Below, one piece after another: positions 26,301-36,149 of a stretch of DNA of 64,000 nucleotides. The notes under the pieces are model-generated. The model saw only the letters and a program-made list of their open reading frames with translations, had not been told where the DNA came from and searched no databases. Source of the stretch: Sweltsa coloradensis (taxonomy: Eukaryota; Arthropoda; Insecta; Plecoptera; Chloroperlidae); contig JAMZAV010000105.1 in NCBI GenBank assembly GCA_024449915.1, forward strand, positions 496,001-560,000, read 5' to 3'. The translations under genes and the position numbers were made by a program. Every line of letters begins with the position of its first letter. Positions within the stretch are counted from its first letter, which is position 1.

Positions 26301-29300
26301 GAATGTCAATGTATACATACATGAACGTGGTTGTGATGGAGAGTATTAACTCACCTTTCTCTCCCAGAAACGTGAGCTCGGCTTCCAGAGTGGGAAAGCG
26401 CGGATCTAGCGAAGCCATGTGAGGGTGCACACGTATTAAACTCACCTTTCTCTCCCAGAAACGTGAGCTCAGCTTCCAGAGTGGGAAAGCGCGGATCTAG
26501 CGAAGCCATGTGAGGGTGCACCGTTAACCACCTTCCTCCAGAAACGAGCAGCTTCCAGAGGGAACGCGGATGCGAAGCATGTGGGTGCATCCAGCAGGTT
26601 CACGCAGATATTTCTCCGTACAACATTCTCTGCAATACGAGAACCCTCAGAACAAGTACACACCACAAGTAAGTGTTCATTATTTTCAACTTAAGATGAA
26701 GTTGTCAAACTACATATTAACTAGTCCCATAAGTTATGTGTTAAAAGTTATTTTACCTATATAAAAGTTATTTATTATCATTTATCAGTATTATTAGATT
26801 GTAATTTACAACAGAGCAATATGCAAAACAATAGACACAGAATATTTAGCACAAAAAAGCAACAATTATTTTCAAATAAACAAACCGATAATGTTTGGCA
26901 CGACCGCACGATTACTTTGTTTTGGGGTTGGTATATCTAATTACATATCTCAGGTAATGTTAATATAATGCCGATTGGCTCCAGTATTGAGTGTTGTGAT
27001 AGAATGGGATCCAACAGCTTTGCGGTGTGATGGAGACTGACAAATTTGATAGGTAAAAGTAGCATGAAATAATGGCAAGACCTTTTGTCGAATCATTTTG
27101 TGTTCTGTATATATTATCAATGCATGTTACTTTTATATCAAATTTGTCAGCTTTATCACACCTCAAAGGTATTCCAACACTCAATAGGTATCTATATCTC
27201 CAAGTTTGAATAAACAAGAGTTAATTGAAGGCTACTTCAACAATATTTTAAAGGGATTCTTCTAAGGAATACGTACATGCAAGTGCAACCACATCAGTTT
27301 GGTTGGTAATGATTGTAATGAGGTAGAATAAGCTTACCAGTTCAGCCATTGTTTTAACACAAAGAGGTAACTGAGTGTAATCCCAACTATCCCCTCCGCT
27401 GCATTAACAGGTAGAGAAGAAAATACGTTTACCCACAATAAAAGAATTCATTTCCGAGTTGATAGACAGTAGAAATACGTACTAGCTACAAATACATAAT
27501 GTGGAAAAAATGAACTACACAACTTTGGTCCCATATAAACCATAAGCCATAAGTACATCTATTACATTTTCTTTCGTGTCCTCGGAGTAGCCACAACACA
27601 TTTCAGACGGTTTTACAGTAGAGAGAGAACAAATACACAAACATACAAAAATCAGGCAACCTATTAACATTCCTATTTTTCTGGGAATTGTCACTTCTTG
27701 ACATCTTCAATTTGCTCATCCAACTTATGGGCACAAGGAAATATAAAAATAATTATCTTTACTCAGTTTGCATTGGATTGAGTGGTGGCTTTTCACAAGT
27801 ATCTAAGACATAAAACTATTGATATCTAAGCATGCCAGACTACAACACACAACAACAAATACGCATACAATGTAATAAATATGGACAAATGAACACAAAT
27901 TCAAACTTAGTTACCTACTCTTACATGAAAATGGATTGATAAACAAATAACTTACTCAAAGCATCGAAAATTTGGGCTGCGTATCAAAAGAAGAACTTCT
28001 AAGAAGTCCTTAGGAGCATAAACCGGTTTGACAGAACTCAAGTCTGAAAGCACAAAGCGCATCGGAGACTCAGACCAGTCTTGAAGAAGCGACCAACACG
28101 GGTGGTGAAACATTGAGCAGAGCCTCATGACTGACATGATGTGCAACAGCCCAAGGTTCAAAACACATTTGAGACAATAATTCCTAAATTAATCAGGAAA
28201 CACTTCCAAAGTATATGTAATTAATTTATATTTTATAGATGGAAATTAATCCAGAAATAAAAAATCCATCTCAGCAAATAAAATCCTAGCAATTAGGGCT
28301 CACACTCACTGACCTTTTACTCAATCCAGTCAATATCATGCTATTTTCTTAAAATGCTTGTAAATTACCAATCAAATCAATGTTTATTGATCCTAAAGAA
28401 TTACAGTTGGCCATATTAGGCACAGGCTACAGTATCTGTCAACCACAAAACTTCTAGCTTGCTTGGACATACAAATTAATTTAGATAAAGATAAAGAAAT
28501 CTGTGCCATATAGCTGAGCATCGGTCACATTTTCAGTCTTGTGATTCAGATTCTGAACAAATCAGAGACCAGACCACATTAATCTTAAAGAAATATATCA
28601 CAATATTGACTGCAGGATGCACCTTAAGTACGGTAAGTTACAAAGTGTTATTCATTGGTAGATTTTTACAAACCAACGATGTACGGATAATGGAGAGACT
28701 AACAGGATTGGTATCCAGGTTCACACTTCCCTCTAGTCTGTTCCGCTCAGGGAGGATTTGATATTATCAAGGACATATGCTTTCACCTTAATTGATGTTC
28801 TAGAGTAGCCTAGTGTAAACTATTGTTGAGGAGTAAATTCCTACTTAATTCCTAAGCCTCTTAAGTAATATACCAAGTTTAATACTCATCAGTCATCACT
28901 CATCACTCATCCATCAGTCATCATCCCTTTGGTACATTAGGGTTCAACCACTAAGAAATAAAAATGGTTGATTATAGTAGAGCTAAATAGTAAATACCTT
29001 ATATTTATGTAGTGTTGCTGACCACAACTCACCTATATCATACTGGCTTAGTTCTGACCACTTTTCAACAAAATCATTTCGCTCTGAATGAAGACGAAAG
29101 CGGGCCAGTGGAACACCCAGTTCCCCACACATTGTATTCAAGGACTTGTGAATACGCTTTTCCCAACCCATCTGTGAAGAAGAGTAAAAGTTTAACTGTA
29201 AAGCTGTTAAATACAGAAAAATTACAAATTCAATCCAAGAGTGCAGGCAGCCTATCTAGGCTCAATTGTTTCAGAGGTAAAAATGCAACACTAGCCACCT

Positions 29301-30661
29301 CCTAGTTTTATTTTCATAAAAAAGATTTGTTCACTGTTCAAACACTGCTTAAAATTATGAAAATCATTAATTAAATAACTAGCCTACCAGTAGGCCCTAC
29401 AAAAACCAGTGTCAGTACAGTATGAGATGGCATGGATGGTACAAGATCTACCAGTAGGCCTACTTCATAGATCATACTTCATACCGACAAAAATAGAAAC
29501 TGACAGAATAGAGGCAAGAGAGAAAAGATGTAGTTATGGTTAGGAAGTCAAGAGATGATACGATTTAGCAATCTCAGACATGTAATAGAATGGAATAAAC
29601 TAGATTGGTTCAAACATAGACCCTACACATGAATTAAGAATATGTACTTATATGTAGGCTGCCAAGATAAATTAGTAGGCCTACCCGGTATGGGTAACAT
29701 TGGTCAAGCTCTAGGGTGTGACAGTGGTGCAAAGTAAGAATGTGTATAGACAGGAAAGAAAGAATGTACAAGTAGCATAGGCTACTGATAATGAGGAAAG
29801 AATGGAAAAGAGAGGACAAGATGTTTTGCTAAGTAGAACGTACCCGAGGAAGAATAGGTGATGTATGGGAGATGGAGTTCATAGTCTGTAGGCCTACCTA
29901 CCTGAGATTTGCGAAGATAAGCCAGTGGTTCTTTATGAGGATATCCCTTGAATACATCATGGTGACTACTTTGCCGTACCCAATGGTACACTGAGTTTTT
30001 GAGATCAGTTTCTTTTCCACTCTGCTTCAAGGCTGCTAACAGTGATCTCTTGAAATCAACTTTCTCAACATAAGATGATGATACTAATTTCTACAAATGA
30101 CAGAGTAAAACAATTACATTTCCTTTTTTAAAACCATGTTTTGTCATCATTCATCATTCATTACATCAAGGCTAGCACTTATTGGAATCAGTGTCTATTT
30201 CTAACCACCCAAGTTTAGTTTAGATGCAGTCTTGGGGAGGAACGCGTTCCTAGTAAGGCGTTCCTTTTTCAGGAACTTAAATGGGAACACGTTCCATTTC
30301 TTACATCAGTAACTTGTAATGTCCAACATCCCAAAATTGTTGAACAATCTGAACTAGGCCCTACATGACAATAAAAGTTAGCAGCTTCCAATCAGATCTC
30401 TTCAAAGTAAAACGTGATCGTTGATCACAAACAGGACTAGAAAATAAAGTTGGGCAACTATGTTGATTAACTACCCTACCGCTTAATACTAACACCTTAA
30501 ACGGAAACCTAATAGTGAACGATGCATTAGCATCCTACTGTAAACCTACTTACTTGTAAACCGCTGTAGAAATCATGGTATGTTTTCGTATTTTTAATAT
30601 CATATGATATCTTTTCGGCAGTACAATGTATACCCCTACTCTTTTCTTTGGCTTTTTCCAT
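16851..30661 (-). CDS. TBC1D19: TBC1D19 (TBC1 domain family member 19), complete
   Basis: Ten coding exons join in phase: 30554-30661, 29902-30090, 29033-29171, 27956-28043, 26532-26629 (uncertain), 25616-25728, 24731-24868, 21617-21779, 19749-19950 and 16851-17106, giving about 497 residues (human about 526). Landmarks: GWEKRIHKSLNTMCGELGVP, KPVYAPKDFLEVLLLIRSPN, GCPRALRSRIWALVLG (start of TBC domain), DLMVDKLIMKDIRFTATNDD, GVIPFHGFTMY, YMRYFFRLHEVSSDKQGLLC, VFKWIMRAFGG and LADLSSIAVMPLIQLVL. TBC proteins normally stimulate GTP hydrolysis by Rabs using an Arg finger (IxxDxxR) and a Gln finger (YxQ). Neither is visible here (DLMVDKL and IPFHGF), as I recall also for vertebrate TBC1D19, so it may not be a conventional GAP. 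Exon 5 is disturbed by a tandem repeat. Confidence 0.92.
17285..18362 (+). mobile_element. 5'-truncated non-LTR retrotransposon with duplicated 3' UTR
   Basis: In the last intron of TBC1D19, opposite strand. 17300-17622 encodes the C-terminal end of a LINE-type reverse transcriptase protein: LPWSVLLYNLPLFLYVHIQN, a frameshift, then TYNTR, YNKLPKHIREIKV and FLVERAFYSLNEFLTD before TAA. The 3' UTR that follows is present twice (about 17626-17910 and 17966-18250, offset about 340). The element ends with GAATAAAGAT and a (CTCTA)n tail at 18340-18362. The endonuclease and most of the RT are gone; dead copy. Clade not assigned (jockey/CR1-like layout). Confidence 0.8.
18851..19081. mobile_element. 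TTAA-flanked foldback MITE (family A)
   Basis: TTAA at 18851-18854 and 19078-19081 flank 223 bases that fold back on themselves: the left half has AACAAGTTTTCTCATTTTAA and GAGTTTACTCGTTTTAGC, the right half their inverted versions with CTCGTGTATGGC. No coding capacity. The TTAA target suggests piggyBac- or Kolobok-driven mobility. Lies in TBC1D19 intron 9. Confidence 0.75.
19749..19950 (-). CDS. TBC1D19: TBC1D19 coding exon 9
   Basis: Encodes APLCYLYDDCVQLYHTFRTF, YMRYFFRLHEVSSDKQGLLC and KYEPELWLHFHHIKVQ; acceptor TTAACAG, donor GTAAGC. Confidence 0.92.
19951..21616 (-). other. TBC1D19 intron 8
   Basis: No further exon seen. Contains the (AAAT)n tract and AT-rich unique-looking DNA. The stretch 21060-21430 shares GGGCCAACTTTT and TTTGAAT-type words with 11310-11420, a possible old repeat. 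Confidence 0.6.
20296..20326. repeat. (AAAT)n microsatellite
   Basis: About seven AAAT units following an AT-rich block; possibly the tail of a retroposon. Confidence 0.8.
21617..21779 (-). CDS. TBC1D19: TBC1D19 coding exon 8
   Basis: VMLSFSRDTEVLS at the start and VVFPPCGVIPFHGFTMY at the end; the Gln-finger motif is replaced by IPFHGF. Acceptor TTACAG, donor GTGCGT. Confidence 0.92.
21780..24730 (-). other. TBC1D19 intron 7
   Basis: Begins with AT-rich DNA carrying three spaced copies of TTTCTTTGG-TTATA-like words (22147-22280) and repeated ATAGGAATTAT words, then (CAC)n at about 22481-22500, then the large transposon at 23082-24580. Confidence 0.65.
23082..24580. mobile_element. Non-autonomous DNA transposon with eleven internal 14-bp motifs
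   Basis: The left end (from 23086) TGGGTCATTCTTGAAAA-CTTGCC and the right end (to 24576), read inverted, TGGGTCATTCTTGAAAAACTTGCC agree except for one base, and TATA flanks both sides (23082-23085, 24577-24580; TSD TA or TATA). Inside, CTCACYYNYGTTAC occurs exactly at 23487, 23665, 23821, 23836, 24001, 24020 and 24039 on + and at 23856, 23877, 24216 and 24375 on -. No transposase ORF. The motif array may be a transposase or host-protein binding array. Lies in TBC1D19 intron 7. Confidence 0.85.
24731..24868 (-). CDS. TBC1D19: TBC1D19 coding exon 7
   Basis: 46 codons, phase 0 at both ends; LVLQYDLMVDKLIMKDIRFT and NDDQFFVFEDTLYE. This is where a catalytic TBC protein would have IxxDxxR; the Arg is absent. 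Confidence 0.93.
24869..25615 (-). other. TBC1D19 intron 6
   Basis: No exon. Part of 25260-25500 (CCCCAAGGTCACC, AATGACAACAAAAA, GTCAATCG, ACGTGACACA) recurs near 61950-62075, so it includes a dispersed repeat. Confidence 0.6.
25616..25728 (-). CDS. TBC1D19: TBC1D19 coding exon 6 (start of TBC domain)
   Basis: Encodes LAANHAPLGQEFLKHGCPRA and LRSRIWALVLGSETKPS, the TBC motif A with its R..W pair; acceptor TTTTAG, donor GTAAGT. Confidence 0.93.
25729..26354 (-). other. TBC1D19 intron 5
   Basis: AT-rich with no repeats recognised. Its donor end is ambiguous because of the repeated exon 5 segment. Confidence 0.55.
26346..26600 (-). repeat. Threefold tandem copy of the TBC1D19 exon 5 / donor segment
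   Basis: Two copies with a 91-base period (starting 26350 and 26441) differ by about one substitution and one indel, and each has an exon end with GTGAGT (exon ends at 26355 and 26446). A third copy (about 26524-26590) aligns to them over about 86 bases with about 18 missing bases and practically no substitutions. Splicing to either good donor from the single acceptor at 26630 would read into a stop in the assembled sequence. Confidence 0.85.
26532..26629 (-). CDS. TBC1D19: TBC1D19 coding exon 5 as assembled (doubtful copy)
   Basis: The acceptor CGTATTGCAG (26630-26639) and phase fit exon 4. The assembled 98 bases are open and in phase with exon 6 if spliced at the weak donor GTGGTT (26526-26531). 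Two downstream copies of the same segment end at the strong donor GTGAGT and encode HPHMASLDPRFPTLEAELTF, which fits the family better. The copy here looks like that sequence with about 18 single-base losses. The true exon is probably longer, by roughly 18 bases. Confidence 0.5.
26985..27186. mobile_element. TA-flanked foldback MITE
   Basis: TTGAGTGTTG (26987) and CAACACTCAA (to 27184) are inverted ends flanked by TA. The inverted match continues inward through GGTGTGAT, CTGACAAATTTGATA and AAAAGTAACATG, so the element is nearly a full palindrome of about 198 bases. Tc1/mariner-like target. In TBC1D19 intron 4. Confidence 0.75.
27956..28043 (-). CDS. TBC1D19: TBC1D19 coding exon 4
   Basis: Acceptor CTTTCAG; encodes SSVKPVYAPKDFLEVLLLIR and SPNFRCF; ends two bases into a codon at donor GTAAGT. 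Confidence 0.92.
28044..29032 (-). other. TBC1D19 intron 3
   Basis: AT-rich; short CATCACTCAT repeats near 28886-28925; no exon or element recognised. Confidence 0.6.
29033..29171 (-). CDS. TBC1D19: TBC1D19 coding exon 3
   Basis: Starts MGWEKRIHKSLNTMCGELGV and ends KWSELSQYDI plus one base; donor GTGAGT. Nearly the same block occurs in vertebrate TBC1D19. Confidence 0.93.
29902..30090 (-). CDS. TBC1D19: TBC1D19 coding exon 2
   Basis: 63 codons, phase 0 at both ends; contains VDFKRSLLAALKQSG and HKEPLAYLRKSQ, matching the N-terminal helical region of the family. Confidence 0.92.
30554..30661 (-). CDS. TBC1D19: TBC1D19 coding exon 1 (start)
   Basis: ATG at 30659-30661, then 36 codons including ISYDIKNTKTYHDFYSGLQ; donor GTAAGT at 30548-30553. 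The upstream frame stays open but has no ATG, so this is the first usable start. Confidence 0.85.
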
Positions 30662-31080
30662 ACTTATTGATTTGCTACCTTGGCCTAGGCATAGTAAAAT
30701 TGTGTTGCCTAATGCCAAGCTGTATCATTGATGAGCGATGACTGCAGGTACCCACGACCTAGTTTTTACTTCTGGAGTTCTGGTAAGTCCAGCCGTACAG
30801 TCGTTACCACGTTAAGGGATCATCTGATTAAGGTAGGCCTAGTCCATACGCCTAGGGCATTAATATAATCATAATTCATTATAACCAGAATAGGCCTACT
30901 TAAAGGACTAGGCTAGGCCTAGGCAACCGACAGTTCCAAAAACAAAACCTAAGAAAACTTAAAATTAATTAGGCCTAGGGCCTAGTCCTAAACTGATAGA
31001 TGTGTAAGCAGAGGCTCTAGGCAGGCTAGACCTAGGGGCAGGGCGACTAATAACCCAAACCTAGGTCGGCCTAGGCCATC
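30662..31080. repeat. AGGCCTAG-rich tract upstream of TBC1D19 start
   Basis: Many AGGCCTAGG, TAGGCCTA and CTAGGCCTAGG words between about 30830 and 31080, like the tract at 12690-13110. Confidence 0.65.
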
Positions 31081-31325
31081 AAGTTAGGTACTTTTCGTTG
31101 GTGTGCTCCCCTATTAATACACTGTTTTTGCACTAAAAGCGACGTGTATGGCTAAACTCCACCTACAAACCTTAACGTCGCTATTTAATTATAAAAACTT
31201 TCAACAACAGTACTTTCGCCTAATAGCGACGTTAAAGGTTTGAAGGTAGCCTACTTTAGATTGCAAAAAACGTGTAGCCTAGGCTATTAATAGGGAGCAC
31301 TACCAACCGAAAAGTACCCAAGTTA
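31080..31325. mobile_element. Foldback MITE with 7-bp target duplication
   Basis: GGTACTTTTCG (31087) and CGAAAAGTACC (to 31318) are perfect inverted ends. The match continues through GTGCTCCC and TATTAATA, and an inner pair (AACCTTAACGTCGCTATT and AATAGCGACGTTAAAGGTT) follows. CAAGTTA directly flanks both sides (31080-31086 and 31319-31325), possibly 8 bases with a shared G. This fits a hAT-like 8-bp duplication. It sits in the putative 5' intron of TBC1D19. Confidence 0.85.
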
Positions 31326-31471
31326 GGCCTAGGGCCTAGCCTTAAAAGGGAAAGAAAGTTTTAACTAAGAGAAAGTTGCTGTTATATTATTATACACTTT
31401 AAACCAGCTATTTTCCTTCGTTATCTAACATAGCCAACCGTTACACACATATAGTAAAATACGAGACTTAC

Positions 31472-31560
31472 ACCAATGTAAATGACCTGCTTTTAGTTGT
31501 AGTTAGGTTACGTTTGTTTATATCAAACACAGCCCTCTACATCTTCGTCTAGGAGTGAGC
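31472..31560 (-). promoter_or_regulatory. Possible non-coding first exon / promoter of TBC1D19
   Basis: A relatively GC-rich minus-strand stretch ends in a good donor (CATTGGT then GTAAGT, 31466-31471) upstream of the first coding exon. A matching acceptor could be CCTAG near 30,683. Inference from one splice signal and position; the start site is not determined. Confidence 0.35.
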
Positions 31561-33184
31561 CACCGCCATCGAAAGAATCAGGTTTACGGGAGGCGCGAGT
31601 AGTTTCAAACTATGGTTTCAAACATTCCGAGGGAGATTAATACAATGCACTTTTCGAGTGCGGCCGCATAAGGAATGATTAGCAAGATTTGTATTCGCTG
31701 GAACATGCTAGAACAAATTTAAACCTCCATTGTATTTGTAAAGAGCTTTGGTTGCTAAGATGCTGGACCTTTTTTAGATTTAGCATCCAAACTTTTAGGG
31801 AGCAAAACTGTCAAATATGCATCTCTTTTCTTTTCTTTCTGTCCTTCCGACTGTGCGTTGTGTCCCGTCTCATAAATAATGACGTGTTCTCGACCTCGGA
31901 GTCAAACGCAGGAACGGAAGAGTTTTGCACAATTTTTAGTCTAACAGTTCCCGGGTAAAGCTCAAGGTGGTAGGACCCCTATCGCCGAAGGCGAGAACTT
32001 TTGAAAATTTGCAATGAAAGGTCTAAAAACACGTTTAAAAGACGAAAATTAAATAAAGAAGTCATAGTGATAATTGGCTATGAAATAAAATAGGTGTCAT
32101 AGGGTCATGGGGGGGGGGGGGCAGTGAGCCCCCCTGTATTCGCCCCAGTATTTGGGCTGTAGCCTGTAGATAAAGAAATAAACTTACCCGAGAGAAAATG
32201 AATAAACACAAAACCTTGTTATCCTCACTATTTTCATCCAGCAATCTGATTTCTTCAATGTTTGTTGGATTTTATTGGATTTCGCATAAGCCTTCTTTAA
32301 TCAATGCTCTCTACAAGACAAACAGGCTATAACAGCTATTCCTTTGTTTGTTGAAGAAAATTCAATGCTACCACATGATTCAACGAAATTTGTCGATTCT
32401 GAGAGAGGGCTTTCGAAAGGGCTTGCATTTAATTTTTTATTTGTTCTAATGCAAAACGCTTTTTCCCATTTTAAGACTGAGCATTAGAAAATGGAGATAT
32501 TATATGATGAAGAGAAGATGTGTTGAGGTTGAGGCCTATTTAAACGTATGAACTCGATCCCAGCACTTGCCTTTTCACAGTCCGGTTATTGACTTCTTTG
32601 GAAATTGGAAACGTTTGCATTAATATTAGACGAGGGAGCGCAGCGACTGAGTTTCACAATTCAAGCAAAACGAGACGCATCTGTTTCTGTGTTTGTGAGT
32701 GAGTGACTGTGTACGCCGAAAAGCCGAATCGCTGAACTCATTGCGCTGAAATTTTATATATACATCCGGTATCATTTAATTGAGAACTGTTAACAAAATC
32801 AGCAACATCTGTTGCGATTTAAACCCCTAAGAAATAATCAATTGAAAAATACGCTGAAATGTGTAGAATTTAATTTTACGACAATGCTTTTTTGTTCTTG
32901 AAGATATAATTCTTATCAAATCATGTTTGTTAGGCGGTGCATGCATGCAGTGACTTAATGAATTCGCTGGGAGATTGAAATCCTTGCAATCTTTACTCGT
33001 ATTTATTTTTTACTCGTACTGCCTATGTTTTCCATATACCTTAGTATTGTATATTCGTTTCAAAACACATTCTATAATTTTTAAATACAATCCAGAAATT
33101 ATCAAATCTATCCCGACCGGCGGTTTAAAGTTTTAACCCTGATCTCCCATATTCCGGGTAGGCTTTAAAGGCGCCTTAGCCAAC

Positions 33185-33415
33185 CGCCAAAGTCGTTGTT
33201 AGACGAGTGAGCGAGTCATGTGTTGAGTACCCGGCAACATTGTTATTTAAGTGGATTGAATTGATATATAAGGTATACATGACAAGGTTTTGAGTTGGTA
33301 TAAGGGCGCGTCAACAGCTGTAAGACCATAACCAGCCTTAGGTAGGTGGAGGAAATGGAATGTTACCGGGTACTCAACACATGGCTCGCTCACTCGTCTA
33401 ACAACGACTTTGGCG
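33185..33415. mobile_element. Long terminal inverted repeat element
   Basis: The left arm (33185-33238) and right arm (33363-33415) are inverted copies with about two mismatches: CGCCAAAGTCGTTGTTAGAC, GAGTGAGCGAG, CATGTGTTGAGTACCCGG. The loop is about 124 bases. No target duplication is visible. The left flank carries a GCGCCTTAGCCAAC tRNA-like A-box sequence. Confidence 0.75.
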
Positions 33416-33689
33416 TTTTCCTGGTCGTTATTATTAAAATAATAATATGATCGACGTGAAAATAAATAATTAAAATGTACTAGCTGGAGAAATCTTTTTA
33501 TTCCATTGGTGAATTTCTTGTCGTTGGGTTATACAAATTTATAAAATAAAATAAAATGTGAATTGCTGAAATTATAAGCTCACTGTCGCATTAAGCAAAA
33601 CTTAATGGCGTGCCTAATTAAAATTTAAAAAGTTATACTTCTAAGAACGCACGCGGCAATAGTATATAGTTTCAAAATGTGAAAAAAAA

Positions 33690-33755
33690 GTTTTTACGGG
33701 ATACGAACCCCGAATAATTGCATGACTGATAAGCGATTACATTGCTAACACGCTA
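33690..33755 (-). repeat. tRNA-like pseudogene / SINE head
   Basis: Minus strand shows GTTAGCAATGTAATCGC, then GGGGTTCGTATCCCG (B-box-like). Spacing fits a degenerate tRNA; no intact acceptor stem seen. Confidence 0.4.
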
Positions 33756-34179
33756 TATTGATGCTTGGCATCACTTTACGCAGAAGTTATAGTCAAAATA
33801 AATGTAAACCAACTAATATATGAAAAAAACAATTGTTGCCAAAATTTGTTTGCAACGTTAAGTCATGATATACTTTCGTATATGTGCCCAGTGTTGTCAC
33901 AGGGTCAGGGTTTACCTAAGGCAAGAATGGGTTATGAAACATCTTTAAAAAAAGTAGAAAAGATTTACGTCAATTCTCGTCAGCAGCCAGCAGCCTAGTG
34001 GATACGAGAGTCTAGGCCGAGCGAGAAAGCTAAGCAACATCGAGCGTGGCCAGAAGGAAGATGGGTGACCGTTGAGGTATGCTGATTTCCACAGGGGGAA
34101 AGACGCCCGCTACTGGGCTACGAGAATTTGAGTCAGATATAGCTGCATCTCTCATACATAGAACATACCAGAATCTACA

Positions 34180-34640
34180 CCATGGGAGCCATCAACAACC
34201 CCGTAGTTATACCATGGGGGGCATGGACAAGCCTGCTCCCAAACCACGGGAGAAATGGACATGCCCGGAGCTTTACCATGGAGGAGCATGGACAACCCTC
34301 CTCCTAAACCACGGGAGGCATGGACAAGTTCGGACATAGCCCACAGGGCACACGGACGATCCCGTACCTATCCCACGGGAGGTACGGACAAATCCGGAGT
34401 TCGACCATGGCTAGAACAAAAAATCCCGGACCTACACCACGGGAGGCATGGGCAACTCCGTAGCTTATGGACGAACCTGCTCCTAGCCCAGGGGATGCAT
34501 GGCCAAGCCCGGACCAAGCCCACAGGAGGCATAGTCTACTGGTAGTACAAAAAATCCCCGACTAGCCCACGAGAAGTACGGATAAGCCCGAACCTATCCT
34601 AAGCCAGATAGGAACAATTCCCAACCTATCTACGAGCGGC
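34180..34640 (+). repeat. GC-rich minisatellite, 32-33-bp unit
   Basis: About 13 diverged units built on CCACGGGAGGCATGGACAAG plus a CCCGGACCTA-like half. Clear unit starts are 34211, 34243, 34275 and 34308. Open frames across it arise from the repeat and I do not call them genes. Confidence 0.85.
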
Positions 34641-36149
34641 GAGACTACTACTACTTTAAACCTTCGCCTAACCCCTAAAGGTAAAAAACAAGCATCTGAT
34701 CAACTGAAATAAACCTCCAAATGTAGGTAGTCCTACTAACCGTGTTGTCACTATGCGCTATAGATTAAACTAACAATTTACTGTATTAGGCTGCCTAAAC
34801 TGTAACTTTTTGTAGTAACTTTGTAGAAATTGTGGATTCACATGTTCTTTGACAAAGTATTATTGAAAATAAAAAGTGTATTTTATAATAAAAAATGCAA
34901 GACACTTCAATTTCTATTAGGGATGCACACCACAATCAATAATTGTATAAGTTATTTATTTAACGTCTTAATCTTAATGACTCCAGTTTATTCGAAAATT
35001 TTGCATTATTTTTACTGCCATTATTGTTTGATATTATCAATCAATAATGAACTTACCTTTCCAATTATCGATCATTTTTATTTTATCATCGCGCATGCCT
35101 ACTTTCTAGTATTTTCTTTCAATACTAATTACAAATTGATGTATTTCAAATACTACATGTAGTCTTGATACACTGCTTAGTTTTGCACTTATACCACCAC
35201 CTGGTCGACTAGGAGAAAATGTCACTACTATTCCCCTATCTTATTTACTTTAACGTTTAATGGTTTAAAAATAGTTTCAAATCGAGACTGTCAAGATAAC
35301 AATACCTAGACACCCAACAATTGTTATGTTGTGTGGCGATACATTAACATTTAGGGTGTACTTTCACAATTGGTTGGTTGCTATACTATATTAGGCCTAT
35401 CTTAAAAATATATAAAATATATTGTGTGTATATAGTAATAATCTAATTAAGTATTTGTGAACCATTATCTCATTGATACAAATTTGAGTTCCATCATTAC
35501 TAAATGATCTTATGTGTAGTAACTTGTGTATGGTGTGTGGTCTACTTATATTTATTTATTTAACATACTATATCCTATTTAATTATAAAAACTGATTAAC
35601 AAAGGAGGACAACTTGTGAGAAGGGTTGTTGTTTTTACTTGCCTTACCATGCTGGCATTGCCTGCGGGTGAATCATGGCCAGACAGGATGCCTCGATTTC
35701 AACACCAACCACTGGACCAATGCATTAACATCCATGATAACTCATAGAAACAATAATCTGTAAAACCAGTTTATTTTAAGCACCTACAAGTTTTGATTCA
35801 TGCTTTCTTCTATGAATACATCACAATAGCAACATATGTTAACTCTGGAAAACAACATTATTGCATTCAAATTGATATAATATTGCATTTCAAATTGATA
35901 TAATAGTACATATAATTTACCATATTGACCCAAATAAAATGCATACACTACCTTACATAGAAATATTACTTGTAAATGTTACTCAAAAAGAAAAGAAACA
36001 ACTGGTAAGTTGACGTTAACTAAGATGTCATAATAGTTAAGTGATGAGGTGTTAATTATTTAAAATTTGTAATACTGTATAGTGTATAATAATGACAGTA
36101 TACCTCATAGTCATGTAGGTTGGCAGTGGTATCAGTGATATGTTTTGAC

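Noticed and set aside
30662..30718. Possible N-terminal extension of TBC1D19 (ALGNTILLCLGQGSKSIS)
   Set aside because: Open in frame but begins with TTG, no ATG; the first ATG is at 30661.
34079..34545. ORFs of 86-96 codons rich in Pro, Gly and His
   Set aside because: They lie in the 32-bp minisatellite; open frame follows from unit composition.
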